Source: an uncultured Muribaculaceae bacterium
GTDB taxonomy: Bacteria > Bacteroidota > Bacteroidia > Bacteroidales > Muribaculaceae
Length of the DNA: 64,000 bases
NCBI GenBank assembly: GCA_944321875.1
Contig: CALUMX010000005.1
Coordinates: 58,198-122,197 of the forward strand
Reading direction: 5' to 3'
Under the pieces are notes generated by a model. It was not told where the DNA came from. It made no database searches and saw only the letters and a list, made by a program, of their open reading frames with translations. The number at the start of each line of letters is the position of its first letter. The first letter of the stretch is position 1. Below are positions 17,379-27,061 of this stretch, in pieces. The translations under genes and the position numbers were made by a program.

Positions 17379-18659
17379 ATGAAGAACTACAGAGTACTCC
17401 TTCTCGGCTCAGGCGGCCGTGAAGCAGCCCTGGCCTGGAAGATGAGCCAGAGCGCCTACTTGGAAAAACTATACATCGCTCCGGGAAACGGCGGCACCCG
17501 CCAGTTTGGCGAAAACGTAGCCCTTTCTCCGCTCGATTTCCCTGCAATCAAGGAATTTGTCCTCGCCAACAACGTAACGATGGTGGTAGTGGGCAATGAG
17601 GACCCATTGGTAGCAGGTATCTACGATTATTTCGCCGACGACAGCGAGTTGGCTTCCGTTCCGGTTATCGGTCCGTCGAAGGGCGGCGCGCAACTGGAAG
17701 GCAGCAAGGACTTCGCCAAAGGATTCATGATGCGCCACAACATCCCGACAGCCCGCTACATGAGCGTGACAGCCGACAACGTGAACGAGGGCATCGCCTT
17801 CCTCCGCTCGCTGGAGGCTCCCTACGTGCTGAAGGCCGACGGTCTGGCAGCAGGTAAGGGCGTGCTTATCCTCCCGACCATCGAGGAGGCTGAGGCTTCG
17901 CTCCGCGAGATGCTCGGCGGTATGTTCGGCAAATCGTCAGCCACCGTTGTCATCGAGGAATTCCTCTCCGGCATCGAATGCTCCGTATTCGTTCTTACCG
18001 ACGGCAACTCCTACAAGGTGCTGCCTGTTGCCAAGGACTACAAGCGCATCGGCGAGGGCGACACAGGCCTCAACACAGGCGGTATGGGTGCCGTATCTCC
18101 TGTCAGCTTTGCCGACGAGACGTTTATGGAAAAGGTGCGCACCCGCATCATCGAGCCGACGCTCAACGGCTTGAAGGCAGAGAACCTCACCTACAAGGGA
18201 TTTGTCTTCCTCGGCCTCATCAACGTGAAGGGTGAGCCGATGGTCATCGAATACAACGTGCGCATGGGCGACCCGGAAACAGAAGCCGTAATGCTCCGCA
18301 CCGACGGCGACCTGATTGACCTCTTCGACGGCGTTGCCACCGGCACGCTCGCTGACCGCCGCCTCGCCATCGACCCGCGCTACGCCGTAACCGTAATGAT
18401 GGTGTCGGCCGGATATCCGGGCAGCTACGAAAAGGGCAAGGCCATCAGCGGACTCGAGAACGTAACCGACAGCATTCTCTTCCATGCCGGCACAAAGGCA
18501 ACGGAAAACGGCATCGTGACCAACGGCGGCCGTGTGATTGCCGTAAGCTCCTACGGTGCGACCAAGGACGAGGCATTGGCACGCTCTTTCGGCTCGATTG
18601 AGAAAATCGACTTTGAAGGCAAGTATTTCCGCCGTGACATCGGCTTTGACTTAAAGTAA
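17379..18659 (+). CDS. purD: phosphoribosylamine-glycine ligase PurD
   Basis: ATP-grasp enzyme that joins glycine to 5-phosphoribosylamine, the second step of purine synthesis, in the cytoplasm. Clear family blocks are [11 protein letters not shown] at about residues 10-20, the [11 protein letters not shown] segment near 148, the [12 protein letters not shown] loop near 230 and [15 protein letters not shown] near 290. Length is 426 residues, complete. It sits after the rRNA methyltransferase and 5 bases before the M28-type gene, so these are probably co-transcribed. purE lies elsewhere in the window, so the purine genes are scattered. Confidence 0.97.
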   Translation: MKNYRVLLLGSGGREAALAWKMSQSAYLEKLYIAPGNGGTRQFGENVALSPLDFPAIKEFVLANNVTMVVVGNEDPLVAGIYDYFADDSELASVPVIGPSKGGAQLEGSKDFAKGFMMRHNIPTARYMSVTADNVNEGIAFLRSLEAPYVLKADGLAAGKGVLILPTIEEAEASLREMLGGMFGKSSATVVIEEFLSGIECSVFVLTDGNSYKVLPVAKDYKRIGEGDTGLNTGGMGAVSPVSFADETFMEKVRTRIIEPTLNGLKAENLTYKGFVFLGLINVKGEPMVIEYNVRMGDPETEAVMLRTDGDLIDLFDGVATGTLADRRLAIDPRYAVTVMMVSAGYPGSYEKGKAISGLENVTDSILFHAGTKATENGIVTNGGRVIAVSSYGATKDEALARSFGSIEKIDFEGKYFRRDIGFDLK

Positions 18660-18664
18660 GCAAA

Positions 18665-19651
18665 ATGCTGATACGCAAATATCTGTATATCATGGCCACA
18701 CTGCTCGCCTCTACGATGAGCTGCTCAGGCTCGGCCAACAAGGCAAGCTCGGAGCAGACCGCGGCAAGCGAAAGCACGACGGTGACACCCGGCATCAAGT
18801 TCAATGCCGACAGTGCCTATGCCTTCGTGCAACGCCAGTGTGACTTCGGACCCCGCGTACCCAACACGCAGGCTCACCGCGACTGCGCCCTCTATCTCGA
18901 GAGCGAGTTGCGCCGCAACGGTGCCGATGTGACGGTACAGAAAGCCTCGCTGAAGGCATTCGACGGCACCATGCTGCAGTCGTTCAACATCATCGGCGAG
19001 TTCTATCCGGAGAAGAAGGAACGCGTGCTCTTGCTCGCCCACTGGGACACCCGCCCCTGGGCCGACCGTGACGAGGACGAGTCCAAGCACAAGGAACCCG
19101 TGATGGGTGCCAACGACGGAGGAAGCGGCGTGGGCGTACTACTGGAAATGGCACGCCTGCTGCGCACCAACGAGCCGAACGTGGGCATCGACATCCTCTT
19201 CCTTGACTCGGAGGACTGGGGCAGCTATTCCGTCGACGACTCCTGGGCTCTGGGCGCGCAATACTGGGCCAACAACCCACACCGTGAGGGCTATGTGAAG
19301 CCGCGCTACGGCATCCTGCTCGACATGGTGGGCGACATCGACGCCGTGTTCAGCAAGGAATATTTCTCCAGCCGCTATGCCGGCGGCATCGTCGATAAGG
19401 TCTGGGCTACGGCGCAACATCTGGGCTACTCCCGCTTTGTCAACCGCGAGGGTGGTGCCATCACCGACGACCATCTGCAGATAAACCAGATGGGCATCCC
19501 CTGCATCGACATCATCGACATGCGCGAGAACAGCAGTACGGGATTCTTCCCGATGTGGCACACGACGGGCGACACGATGGAGCGCATCGACCGCACCTCC
19601 CTGGAAGCCGTCGGACAGACACTCACCACGCTGTTTCTGGAAAAGAAATAA
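18665..19651 (+). CDS. M28-family glutaminyl cyclase-like lipoprotein
   Basis: A 328-residue lipoprotein with lipobox cysteine 20. The fold and sequence match the Bacteroidota type II glutaminyl cyclases known from Porphyromonas and relatives, which turn N-terminal glutamine of exported proteins into pyroglutamate; automatic annotation often calls them M28 aminopeptidases. Metal- and active-site blocks are present: AHWDTRPW near 125-132, GANDGGSGVGVLLE at 148-161 with the zinc-binding aspartate 151, SEDWGSY near 182-188 and the MWHTTGD histidine near 300. It starts 5 bases after purD and is followed by a strong terminator. Peptidase activity is the alternative. Confidence 0.8.
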   Translation: MLIRKYLYIMATLLASTMSCSGSANKASSEQTAASESTTVTPGIKFNADSAYAFVQRQCDFGPRVPNTQAHRDCALYLESELRRNGADVTVQKASLKAFDGTMLQSFNIIGEFYPEKKERVLLLAHWDTRPWADRDEDESKHKEPVMGANDGGSGVGVLLEMARLLRTNEPNVGIDILFLDSEDWGSYSVDDSWALGAQYWANNPHREGYVKPRYGILLDMVGDIDAVFSKEYFSSRYAGGIVDKVWATAQHLGYSRFVNREGGAITDDHLQINQMGIPCIDIIDMRENSSTGFFPMWHTTGDTMERIDRTSLEAVGQTLTTLFLEKK

Positions 19652-19682
19652 CGTAGGTTTGAAATAAAACTTGAAAATAGAC

Positions 19683-19719
19683 AGAAGCCCGCCGTTAACA
19701 AAATGGCGGGCTTCTTTTT
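19683..19719 (+). terminator. terminator after the cyclase gene
   Basis: Perfect 11-pair stem AGAAGCCCGCC / GGCGGGCTTCT with an 11-base loop, then a T run to 19719. It ends the unit beginning at 15443. Confidence 0.88.
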
Positions 19720-19851
19720 CAAAAAAGCAGTATGCAACCTGAGTCCGAAGAACCGCCCCTATGGAGCAATTTCCACACCCGGCAAGTTCTCCAAAGCTCT
19801 TTATGAATCGTCAAGTATCCCTATATTTTATCAAAATTCACTATATATTTA

Positions 19852-19881
19852 TTGTTTATCAATAAATACTGATTATCTTTG
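19852..19881 (+). promoter_or_regulatory. promoter of the DUF2975/XRE pair
   Basis: TTG at 19852-19854, 19 bases, then a perfect TATCTTTG at 19874-19881, 25 bases before the start codon. Confidence 0.65.
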
Positions 19882-19906
19882 CATCGTATAATAAATACCA
19901 TACGTT

Positions 19907-20386
19907 ATGAATAGAATTCCAACATTATTTCTGCAAACATTTATCGTTCTTGTAGGGATTGCAGCACTTGCCATATTGATTCTGCTGCCATTAACCGAGG
20001 GACGGGCCACCAATCTGGATTTGCTTAGTATTTATACAGACCCTTTTATTTTATATGCTTATGGAACATCCATCGTGTTTTTCATTGCACTCTATAATGC
20101 GTTCAGACTGCTGGGCTATATCAAGCAAAACAAAATATTCACAACCAACTCTCTGAAAGTCCTCAAGAATATAAGACGTTGTGCAATCCTGTTTGGCATC
20201 ATGGTTATTACGGCAGGGATATATATAAAATTGAGCCACAACCAAGATGATGACCCAGCCGGTTTCCTTGCAATTTGCGTCATTTCCACACTTGCGACAG
20301 TAGTGGTGGTAGCGGCAGTAGTCGTATTTGAAAGAGTATTACGAAATGCAATAGAAATTAAAATGGAAAACGACTTAACTGTTTGA
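19907..20386 (+). CDS. DUF2975 membrane protein
   Basis: A 159-residue inner-membrane protein with four predicted helices (about residues 9-32, 45-68, 92-112 and 124-150). It fits DUF2975, a small family almost always encoded directly before a short YozG-like XRE regulator, as here. The regulator starts 2 bases after its stop. It is somewhat more AT-rich than the neighbouring genes, which may reflect separate acquisition. Its role is unknown; a membrane sensor or anti-regulator working with the HTH protein is a reasonable guess. Confidence 0.82.
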   Translation: MNRIPTLFLQTFIVLVGIAALAILILLPLTEGRATNLDLLSIYTDPFILYAYGTSIVFFIALYNAFRLLGYIKQNKIFTTNSLKVLKNIRRCAILFGIMVITAGIYIKLSHNQDDDPAGFLAICVISTLATVVVVAAVVVFERVLRNAIEIKMENDLTV

Positions 20387-20388
20387 TT

Positions 20389-20598
20389 ATGCCGATTGTC
20401 ATAAATTTAGACGTAATGATGGCCAAGAGGAAGGTTTCCTTGAACGAGCTGTCCGAAAGAGTAGGATTAACCCTGTCCAACCTTTCCATCTTAAAAACAG
20501 GAAAAGCAAAAGCTATTCGTTTCACGACATTGGAGGCCATTTGCAAGGCCTTAGACTGTCAGCCGGGCGACATTCTGGAATATGTTGACGAGGAATAA
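20389..20598 (+). CDS. small XRE/YozG-like helix-turn-helix regulator
   Basis: A 69-residue Cro/CI-type DNA-binding protein. The HTH covers about residues 16-60 (LSERVGLTLSNLSILKTGKA as recognition region), ending in LDCQPGDILEY, a signature of the YozG-like group. The ATG at 20389 is preferred to a TTG two codons earlier because family members begin MPIVINLDV. It is paired with DUF2975 and probably autoregulates the pair. Confidence 0.9.
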   Translation: MPIVINLDVMMAKRKVSLNELSERVGLTLSNLSILKTGKAKAIRFTTLEAICKALDCQPGDILEYVDEE

Positions 20599-20654
20599 CC
20601 GCTTATCAATTCTCTGATTTTATTTCGAACTCACGTTAAGCCCGTATAAACGCA

Positions 20655-20689
20655 AGCAGTCCCCGGGGAAATACCCTCCGGGGACTGCT
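20655..20689. terminator. bidirectional terminator between the XRE gene and aspA
   Basis: Perfect 12-pair stem AGCAGTCCCCGG / CCGGGGACTGCT with an 11-base loop between converging genes. Short T-rich flanks occur on both sides. Confidence 0.7.
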
Positions 20690-20710
20690 GTCTTTATGAA
20701 TAAGGCACAA

Positions 20711-22135
20711 TTATTTGCGAGGCTTGATGTTCAATTTTACGGGGTGAATCATGTTCTCCGGGCTCAGGATAGCGTCAAGCTCCTCCTTCGTCAGGATACC
20801 ATGGTCGAGCACAAGCTGGTAAACGCTCTTACCCGTCTCAAGGGCTTCCTTCGCAATCTTGGTAGAGTTCTTGTAACCGATAACCGGATTAAGCGCCGTC
20901 ACTACGCCGATGCTGTGGTGTACCTCGTCGATACAGTGCTGAGCATTGGCAGTAATGCCGTCAATGCAGAGCGTACGCAGCGTGTCGAAACCGTTCATCA
21001 GCAAGTCGGCCGATTCGAAGCAGCATTGTGCCATCACCGGCTCCATCGCGTTCAGCTCCATCTGGGCAGCCTCACCGGCCATCGTCACGCAAAGCTCGTT
21101 ACCGATTACCTTATAGGAAATCTGGTTCATCACTTCCGGAATCACCGGATTTACCTTACCCGGCATGATGGAAGAACCCGGCTGCATGGCTGGCAGGTTG
21201 ATTTCACCCAAGCCACAGCGAGGACCGCTGGCAATCAGACGCAAGTCATTGCAAATCTTGTTGATTTTCACAGCCAGACGCTTCATTGCGGAAGCATAGC
21301 CGACCATGCAGGATGTATCGGAAGTAGCACCTACGAGGTCAGAAGACAGGCGGATGTCCCAACCGGTAATCTCGCGCAGAGCCTCCACGCATTTTTCAGC
21401 ATAGCCCGGTTCGGCGCAGATACCCGTACCGATAGCCGTAGCACCCATGTTGACTGTCAGGAAGTCCTCAGCGGCATGATTCAAATGAGCCACCTCGTCC
21501 TGCAGGATGCTGGCAAAACCGTTGAACGTCTGACCGAGTGTCATCGGCACAGCGTCTTCCAACTGCGTACGTCCCATCTTGATGATGCCGGCAAATTCCT
21601 CACCTTTCTTGCGGAAAGAAGCAATCAGCGCCTCCAGATGCGGGATTAACTTGAGATGAGTGGCATACAGACCGAGATGAATGGCAGTAGGATATGCGTC
21701 ATTGGTCGACTGTGAGCAGTTCACATGGTCGTTCGGCGAGCAGTATGTATATTCACCGCGCTCATGACCCATGATTTCCAAAGCACGGTTAGCAATTACT
21801 TCATTGGCATTCATATTGGTAGTCGTACCCGCACCACCCTGAATCATGTCGACAGGGAACTGGTCGTGGAAACGTCCGTCCATAATCTCCCTACAAGCCT
21901 GTGCGATAGCCTTATACTGTTCCTCTGTCAGCAGACCCAACGCGTAGTTGGCCTCTGCGGCACCCAGTTTGGTAATCGCCAGTCCGTTGATAAACAACGG
22001 ATATTCATTCAAATGAAACTTGCTGATTGCGAAATTTTCCAGGCCTCGTAAGGTTTGTACTCCGTAGAGCATTTCTGACGGAATTTCGCGAGCGCCAATC
22101 AAGTCGCTCTCTGTACGTGTTTTTCTTGAATCCAT
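20711..22135 (-). CDS. aspA: aspartate ammonia-lyase
   Basis: Converts aspartate reversibly to fumarate and ammonia in the cytoplasm; in Bacteroidota it feeds the fumarate-succinate branch of anaerobic metabolism. The superfamily signature GSSIMPGKVNP lies at about residues 318-328. Also present are the substrate-contact segments QGGAGTTTNMNANEVIANRA (about 100-119) and SQSTNDAYPTA near 140. At 474 residues it is full length, without the N-terminal extensions of argininosuccinate lyases. It is monocistronic. A class II fumarase is the alternative, but TESDLIGAREIP and overall similarity favour aspartase. Confidence 0.95.
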   Translation of the reverse strand: MDSRKTRTESDLIGAREIPSEMLYGVQTLRGLENFAISKFHLNEYPLFINGLAITKLGAAEANYALGLLTEEQYKAIAQACREIMDGRFHDQFPVDMIQGGAGTTTNMNANEVIANRALEIMGHERGEYTYCSPNDHVNCSQSTNDAYPTAIHLGLYATHLKLIPHLEALIASFRKKGEEFAGIIKMGRTQLEDAVPMTLGQTFNGFASILQDEVAHLNHAAEDFLTVNMGATAIGTGICAEPGYAEKCVEALREITGWDIRLSSDLVGATSDTSCMVGYASAMKRLAVKINKICNDLRLIASGPRCGLGEINLPAMQPGSSIMPGKVNPVIPEVMNQISYKVIGNELCVTMAGEAAQMELNAMEPVMAQCCFESADLLMNGFDTLRTLCIDGITANAQHCIDEVHHSIGVVTALNPVIGYKNSTKIAKEALETGKSVYQLVLDHGILTKEELDAILSPENMIHPVKLNIKPRK

Positions 22136-22164
22136 TTTGTATTTATTTGATTATTGTTGTTTCA

Positions 22165-22172
22165 CAAAGATA
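22165..22172 (-). promoter_or_regulatory. possible -7 element of aspA
   Basis: TATCTTTG on the minus strand, 30 bases before the start codon, is a perfect TAnnTTTG. The -33 TTG is not at the usual distance. Confidence 0.45.
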
Positions 22173-22384
22173 TAACAATTTGCTATCAAAACTATATTTG
22201 AATGCTTAAACATTATTAAATATCGCACGAAAAAAGCCGAAACAAGCGGCCATTCCTGACATTTTACAAGCGTAGCATCCGAAAGCCGACTTGCAAAAAA
22301 CAAGCCGTGGATGCAAAAGTCACGACAATATGCAATAATTTCTTAAAAAAGCTGCGCTTTTCCTATTTTTACACACAAATTCAG

Positions 22385-22392
22385 TATCTTCG
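22385..22392 (+). promoter_or_regulatory. possible -7 element of rpoN
   Basis: TATCTTCG resembles TAnnTTTG with one change and lies 22 bases before the rpoN start. No clear -33 TTG. The rest of the 278-base gap (22136-22413) shows no gene. Confidence 0.35.
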
Positions 22393-22413
22393 CAGTAATA
22401 AATACTCGTTGAT

Positions 22414-23928
22414 ATGAAAGGAGCGCAACGGCTAACTCAAAATACGGAACTGGCACAGATACAAAAGCTGTCACCTCAGCAAGTGCTGTATGCCAAGATG
22501 CTGGAGATGTCCTCCCTTGAGCTGGAGGACGCCGTCCGCAAGGAAATGCTGGAAAATCCCGCTATCGAGAATGCCGACAGCGACAGAAGCGACAGAAACG
22601 AGTCCGAGGAGTACAACGACAACGACGGCGGCAACGACGAGGAAGGGCACATCGAGAAAATCGAGCCTGACACCTCCATGGCCGACAACGACGGAAACTA
22701 CGAGGACAACGACTGGAACAGCGATGCCGACATCCCTGCCTACCGTCTCAACATCTCCAACAGCAGTGCCGACGACAAGCAGTTCGAACCGGTCCTTACC
22801 TCCGGCTCGTCGCTCTTCGACTACCTGTCGGAGCAGTTCAACGAGCTCGACGTAACTCCCAAGCAACGCGACATCGCCTCCTACATCATCGGCAACATCG
22901 ACTCCAACGGCTACCTTGCCAGCTCGGTATCGGCCATTGCCGACGATATGATATTCCAGATGGGCATGGATGTCGACGAGGAGGAAATCAGCACCGTGCT
23001 TCAACTCATCCGCGACCTCGACCCGCCCGGCGTGGCGGCTGTCGACCTGCGCGACTGCCTGCTGCTCCAGCTGGAACGGCTGCCCGGCTCGCAGGATACG
23101 CTGCGCGCCTATGAGATGATTGACCGCTATTTCGACGAATTCTCCAAAAAGCACTATGAGAAAATCATGGCGGCCATGCACCTCTCGAAAGAGGAATTCC
23201 AACAGATGTATAACGTCATCCAGACGCTGAACCCTAAGCCGGGAAGCCTCTATGAAAGCTCCGACAACCAGAAGTCGCAGCACATCGTACCCGACTTCTC
23301 GGTCGAGGCCGACGACGGCACTCTCACCGTCACCCTGCTCAACAACCTGCCGGAACTGCAGATTGCGGAGAGTTTCCAGGCTCTCTACGACGATGCCCAG
23401 CAGCGCAAGACCCGCAGCAGCAGCCAGGAGAAAGAGGACCGCTACGTCAAGGACAAGTACGAATCGGCCTCCGCTTTCATCAAGATGCTCCGCCAGCGGC
23501 AGGAGACGCTCTTTGCCATCATGAAGGCCATCGCCTTGTGGCAGAAGGAATTCTTCCTCACCGAGGACGAGACGACGCTGCGGCCGATGGTGCTGAAGGA
23601 CATCGCCGAGAAGACCCATTTCGACATCTCCGTCATCTCACGCGCCACAGCCGGCAAATACGTGATGACCGGAGGTACCAACTATCCGCTGAAATTCTTC
23701 TTCAACGAGGGACTGAAGCACGAGTCGGGCGAGGACGTATCGTCGCGCGAGGTGCAGTCCATCCTGAAGGAGCTGATAGGCAAGGAGGATAAGTCAAAAC
23801 CCATCAGCGACGAGCAACTGAGCCAGATTCTGCAGGAAAAAGGCTACACGATTGCCCGCCGTACGGTGGCTAAATACCGCGAGAAGCTGGGCATCCCCGT
23901 GGCCCGCCTCCGCAAGGAACTGAAATAG
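22414..23928 (+). CDS. rpoN: RNA polymerase sigma-54 factor RpoN
   Basis: Alternative sigma factor that needs AAA+ enhancer-binding activators. The glutamine-rich activator-interaction region I is at the N-terminus (LAQIQKLSPQQVLYAKMLEM). An acidic region II of Asp, Glu and Asn spans about residues 50-100, followed by the core-binding domain and a C-terminal RpoN box ARRTVAKYRE at about 481-490. Length is 504 residues, complete. No enhancer-binding activator is found in the window. A PAP2-like gene follows 25 bases downstream. Confidence 0.97.
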   Translation: MKGAQRLTQNTELAQIQKLSPQQVLYAKMLEMSSLELEDAVRKEMLENPAIENADSDRSDRNESEEYNDNDGGNDEEGHIEKIEPDTSMADNDGNYEDNDWNSDADIPAYRLNISNSSADDKQFEPVLTSGSSLFDYLSEQFNELDVTPKQRDIASYIIGNIDSNGYLASSVSAIADDMIFQMGMDVDEEEISTVLQLIRDLDPPGVAAVDLRDCLLLQLERLPGSQDTLRAYEMIDRYFDEFSKKHYEKIMAAMHLSKEEFQQMYNVIQTLNPKPGSLYESSDNQKSQHIVPDFSVEADDGTLTVTLLNNLPELQIAESFQALYDDAQQRKTRSSSQEKEDRYVKDKYESASAFIKMLRQRQETLFAIMKAIALWQKEFFLTEDETTLRPMVLKDIAEKTHFDISVISRATAGKYVMTGGTNYPLKFFFNEGLKHESGEDVSSREVQSILKELIGKEDKSKPISDEQLSQILQEKGYTIARRTVAKYREKLGIPVARLRKELK

Positions 23929-23953
23929 CAAACTAAAACGAAATAACCGACCT

Positions 23954-24601
23954 ATGGAAATCAATCAGACAATAATGACACTTGAGGCGAAGGTGATGCG
24001 CGTCATCCACTACGTGTCGTCCTTCTTCTCCCAGCTACTCAGCCCGCTGCTCATGCCCACCTACGGCATGATTATCGCCTTCTGGCTGTCGAGATACCAG
24101 ATACTTTTCACCATCGAGAAGGTGACGGTCATCTCCATCGTGGCGCTGATAACCTGTGTCGTACCCGTTATCTCCATCGCCCTGATGCGTTTCTTCGGCA
24201 TCATTTCCGACGTGCATCTGAACAAGCGCAACGAGCGGTTCTTCCCCTATTCGGTCATCATCGTGTGCTACGTCATCAGCGCACTCTACCTGTTCAACAT
24301 CAACGCGCCCACATGGATGTGGATATTCATGTTCGGAGCCGGCATAGCGGCCCTTGTGTCCATGCTTATCAACTTCTTCTGGAAAATCAGCGCCCACATG
24401 GCCGGCATTGGAGGCATCATCGGCCTGCTGTGCAAAATCAACAGCTGCGGTGACGGCGTGTTTGACCTGCTGCCCATCATCTGCGTTGCCATCATCGTGA
24501 CCGGCATCCTCGGCAGCTCGCGCATCGCCATGGAGCGCCACACGCTCTGGCAGGTGCTTGCCGGCGCACTGAACGGGTTCGTTTGGGTATATTTCATTTA
24601 A
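23954..24601 (+). CDS. PAP2-like integral membrane protein
   Basis: A 215-residue inner-membrane protein with about six hydrophobic helices. Motifs look like diverged type 2 phosphatidic acid phosphatase sites: NKRNERFFPY near residue 85, KISAHMAGIGG near 145 (the SGH position reads SAH) and SRIAMERHTLWQVLAGALNG near 185 (SRxxxxxHxxxDxxxG, with Q for D). Lipid phosphatase activity is therefore uncertain. It lies between rpoN and purE on the same strand, with 24- and 21-base gaps, so it is probably part of one operon. Confidence 0.7.
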   Translation: MEINQTIMTLEAKVMRVIHYVSSFFSQLLSPLLMPTYGMIIAFWLSRYQILFTIEKVTVISIVALITCVVPVISIALMRFFGIISDVHLNKRNERFFPYSVIIVCYVISALYLFNINAPTWMWIFMFGAGIAALVSMLINFFWKISAHMAGIGGIIGLLCKINSCGDGVFDLLPIICVAIIVTGILGSSRIAMERHTLWQVLAGALNGFVWVYFI

Positions 24602-24622
24602 TCACTATAAAAAAAGCTATTT

Positions 24623-25129
24623 ATGAAGCCTTTAGTAAGCATTATCATGGGCAGCACGTCCGACCTTCCCGTTATGGAAAAGGCGGCAAAACTGCTCGAT
24701 GAATTTGAGATTCCGTTTGAAATCAACGCCTTGTCGGCTCACCGCACTCCTCAGGAAGTGACGGAGTTCGCACTGTCGGCCAAGGAACGCGGACTGAAAG
24801 TGATTATCGCAGCGGCAGGCATGGCCGCTCACCTTCCGGGCGTCATCGCCGCCCAGACAACCGTACCGGTAATCGGTGTGCCCATCAAGTCGGGCATGGA
24901 GGGCATGGATGCACTGCTGGCCATCGTGCAAATGCCTCCGGGCATTCCTGTGGCAACTGTCGGTGTCAACGCCGGACTGAACTCGGCAATTCTCGCCGTT
25001 CAGATTCTTGCCACTTCCGACGAGAAAATCGCCGAGAAGTTTGAGGCTTACAAGAAGGGCCTTGCACAGAAAATCGTGAAGGCCAACGAGGAGCTCTCAC
25101 GCATTTCCTACAAATTCAAAACCAACTAA
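24623..25129 (+). CDS. purE: N5-carboxyaminoimidazole ribonucleotide mutase PurE
   Basis: Class I PurE, which moves the carboxyl group from N5 to C4 of the imidazole during purine synthesis. The signature [10 protein letters not shown] (about residues 9-18), the catalytic SAHRTP histidine near 40 and the [14 protein letters not shown] substrate loop near 70 are intact. At 168 residues it has normal length. It stands 20 bases before ispG. No purK is visible. Confidence 0.96.
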   Translation: MKPLVSIIMGSTSDLPVMEKAAKLLDEFEIPFEINALSAHRTPQEVTEFALSAKERGLKVIIAAAGMAAHLPGVIAAQTTVPVIGVPIKSGMEGMDALLAIVQMPPGIPVATVGVNAGLNSAILAVQILATSDEKIAEKFEAYKKGLAQKIVKANEELSRISYKFKTN

Positions 25130-25149
25130 TAAAAAATAATCAACCCAAT

Positions 25150-26853
25150 ATGAGGGATTTCAACTATCGCCGACGTCAGACGTCGACAGTTGCCATCGGC
25201 AACACTCCCCTCGGAAGCGAATATCCGATAAGGGTACAGTCGATGACATCCACCTCAACGCTCGACACGGAAGGCTCCGTCGAACAGGCAAAACGCATCT
25301 TTGACGCCGGAGCCGACTACGTGCGGCTCACCACGCAGGGCGTGCGCGAGGCCGAGAACATGGCCGAAATACGCGCCCGTCTGCATGCCGACGGCTACGA
25401 CAAGCCGCTGGTGGCCGACATCCACTTCAACCCGAAAGCCGCCTACGCTGCGGCTGCCGTCACCGACAAGGTGAGAATCAACCCGGGCAACTTCGTGGAC
25501 GCGGCCCGCACATTCAAGCATCTGGAATACACCGACGAGGAGTACCAGGCTGAGATTGAGAAAATCCGGCGTGCCCTCATCCCGTTCCTCGACATCTGCC
25601 GCGAGCATCACACAGCCGTACGCCTCGGCGTGAACCACGGCTCGCTCTCCGACCGTATCATGAGCCGCTACGGCGACACGCCGGCCGGAATGGTGGAATC
25701 GGTGATGGAGTATCTGCGCATCTGCCGTGAGGTCGACTTCCACGACGTGGTTATCTCCATCAAGGCCTCCAACACGGTCATCATGGTAGAAACCGTGCGC
25801 CGCATGGTGGCAGCCATGGATGCTGAGGGAATGGCCTATCCGCTTCACCTCGGCGTAACCGAGGCAGGCGACGGCGAGGACGGACGCATCAAGTCGGCCG
25901 TCGGTATCGGAACGCTGCTGGCAGAGGGTATCGGCGACACCATCCGCGTATCGCTGAGCGAGGAACCCGAACTGGAAATCCCCGTAGCCCGTAAGTTGGT
26001 CGACTACATCACCGCCCGCGAGGGACACGCTCCCATCGCCGGCGAGATGGCTCCCGGCTACGACTATTTCGCCCCCGAACGCCGTCCGACAACTGCGGTG
26101 GGCATCGTCGGCGGAGAGAACCATCCGGTCGTTGCCACCACGCTCACCGAAAGTCAGCTGGAGGGATGCCCCGTAAAGCCTGACTTCTATCTGAGCGACT
26201 GCCAATGGGTAGAGGCTGACGCCTCCGAACCGGTAGAGGAAGTAATAGCCCGTGCCGGAGAGAGCAACGTGATACTGCTGACGTCCCATCACCGCAACCC
26301 GGTGGGCGAGCTGATGGCGTTCATCCACGCGCTCATGGCCAGCGGCTCGCGTCTGCCGGTCGTAGTGAAAATGAGCTATGACGACAGCGACGAGGAGAGC
26401 CTGCAAGTGAAAGCCGGTGCCGACTTCGGCGCATTGCTCATCGGCCGCCTCTGCGACGGCATCCTGCTCGAGGCTCCCCATCTGGAGCATCCTTCCGATG
26501 CCGTACGCTACGCCTTCGACATTCTGCAGGCCGCACGTCTGCGCACCACCAAGACGGAGTACATCTCCTGCCCCGGCTGCGGCCGTACGCTCTACGACCT
26601 GCAGTCAACCATCCGCCAGATTAAGGTGGCTACCTCCCACCTGACGGGCCTGAAAATCGGCATTATGGGCTGTATCGTGAACGGTCCCGGCGAAATGGCC
26701 GATGCCGACTATGGCTATGTAGGCGCGGCAGCAGGAAAGGTAAGCCTCTACAAAGGCAAGGAATGCGTAACGCGCAACATCCCGCAGGAGGAGGCTCTCG
26801 ACCGTCTCATCGAGCTAATCAAAGCCAACGGCGACTGGAAAGAGGCTGAATAG
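25150..26853 (+). CDS. ispG: 4-hydroxy-3-methylbut-2-enyl diphosphate synthase IspG, long form
   Basis: Penultimate enzyme of the MEP isoprenoid pathway; a [4Fe-4S] enzyme that opens the cyclic diphosphate. At 567 residues it is the long type with an extra domain between the TIM barrel and the cluster domain, as in Bacteroidota, Chlamydia and plants. The TIM barrel begins near residue 20 (VQSMTSTSTLDTEGSVEQAK). Cluster cysteines are C474, C477 and C508, and the NGPGE catalytic glutamate is at 515. It closes the rpoN-PAP2-purE-ispG run and is followed by a terminator. Confidence 0.97.
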   Translation: MRDFNYRRRQTSTVAIGNTPLGSEYPIRVQSMTSTSTLDTEGSVEQAKRIFDAGADYVRLTTQGVREAENMAEIRARLHADGYDKPLVADIHFNPKAAYAAAAVTDKVRINPGNFVDAARTFKHLEYTDEEYQAEIEKIRRALIPFLDICREHHTAVRLGVNHGSLSDRIMSRYGDTPAGMVESVMEYLRICREVDFHDVVISIKASNTVIMVETVRRMVAAMDAEGMAYPLHLGVTEAGDGEDGRIKSAVGIGTLLAEGIGDTIRVSLSEEPELEIPVARKLVDYITAREGHAPIAGEMAPGYDYFAPERRPTTAVGIVGGENHPVVATTLTESQLEGCPVKPDFYLSDCQWVEADASEPVEEVIARAGESNVILLTSHHRNPVGELMAFIHALMASGSRLPVVVKMSYDDSDEESLQVKAGADFGALLIGRLCDGILLEAPHLEHPSDAVRYAFDILQAARLRTTKTEYISCPGCGRTLYDLQSTIRQIKVATSHLTGLKIGIMGCIVNGPGEMADADYGYVGAAAGKVSLYKGKECVTRNIPQEEALDRLIELIKANGDWKEAE

Positions 26854-26881
26854 CCGCTTCTCACGTCCCGGCTACAACCAT

Positions 26882-26920
26882 AAAAGCAAATACGGCAACG
26901 GCCGTGTTTGCTTTTTCTTT
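26882..26920 (+). terminator. terminator after ispG
   Basis: 14-pair stem (26882-26895 with 26902-26915, one A-C type mismatch) with a 6-base loop, then a T-rich run. Confidence 0.85.
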
Positions 26921-27000
26921 TTATCAAAGGAAAAACCGTGAGGTTAATCTGTTAAAAATCAACCCGCTGAGCTACGGCACAAACATAAAACTTATTAAGT

Positions 27001-27035
27001 TTTGACGCTGACAACGGGTTTTATTTGTACTTTTG
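27001..27035 (+). promoter_or_regulatory. likely promoter of the LOG gene
   Basis: TACTTTTG at 27028-27035 is a perfect -7 element, 26 bases before the ATG. The nearest upstream TTTG (27001-27004) is 23 bases away, slightly long. Confidence 0.5.
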
Positions 27036-27061
27036 TATCCGGAAACCGGAAAATCAGAAAA

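Noticed and set aside
22471..23619. Minus-strand frame of 382 codons opposite rpoN
   Set aside because: Rich in Val, Leu and Glu runs that simply complement the acidic region of rpoN; no start context or family.
25255..26490. Minus-strand frame opposite ispG
   Set aside because: Shadow frame; ispG has all cluster cysteines.
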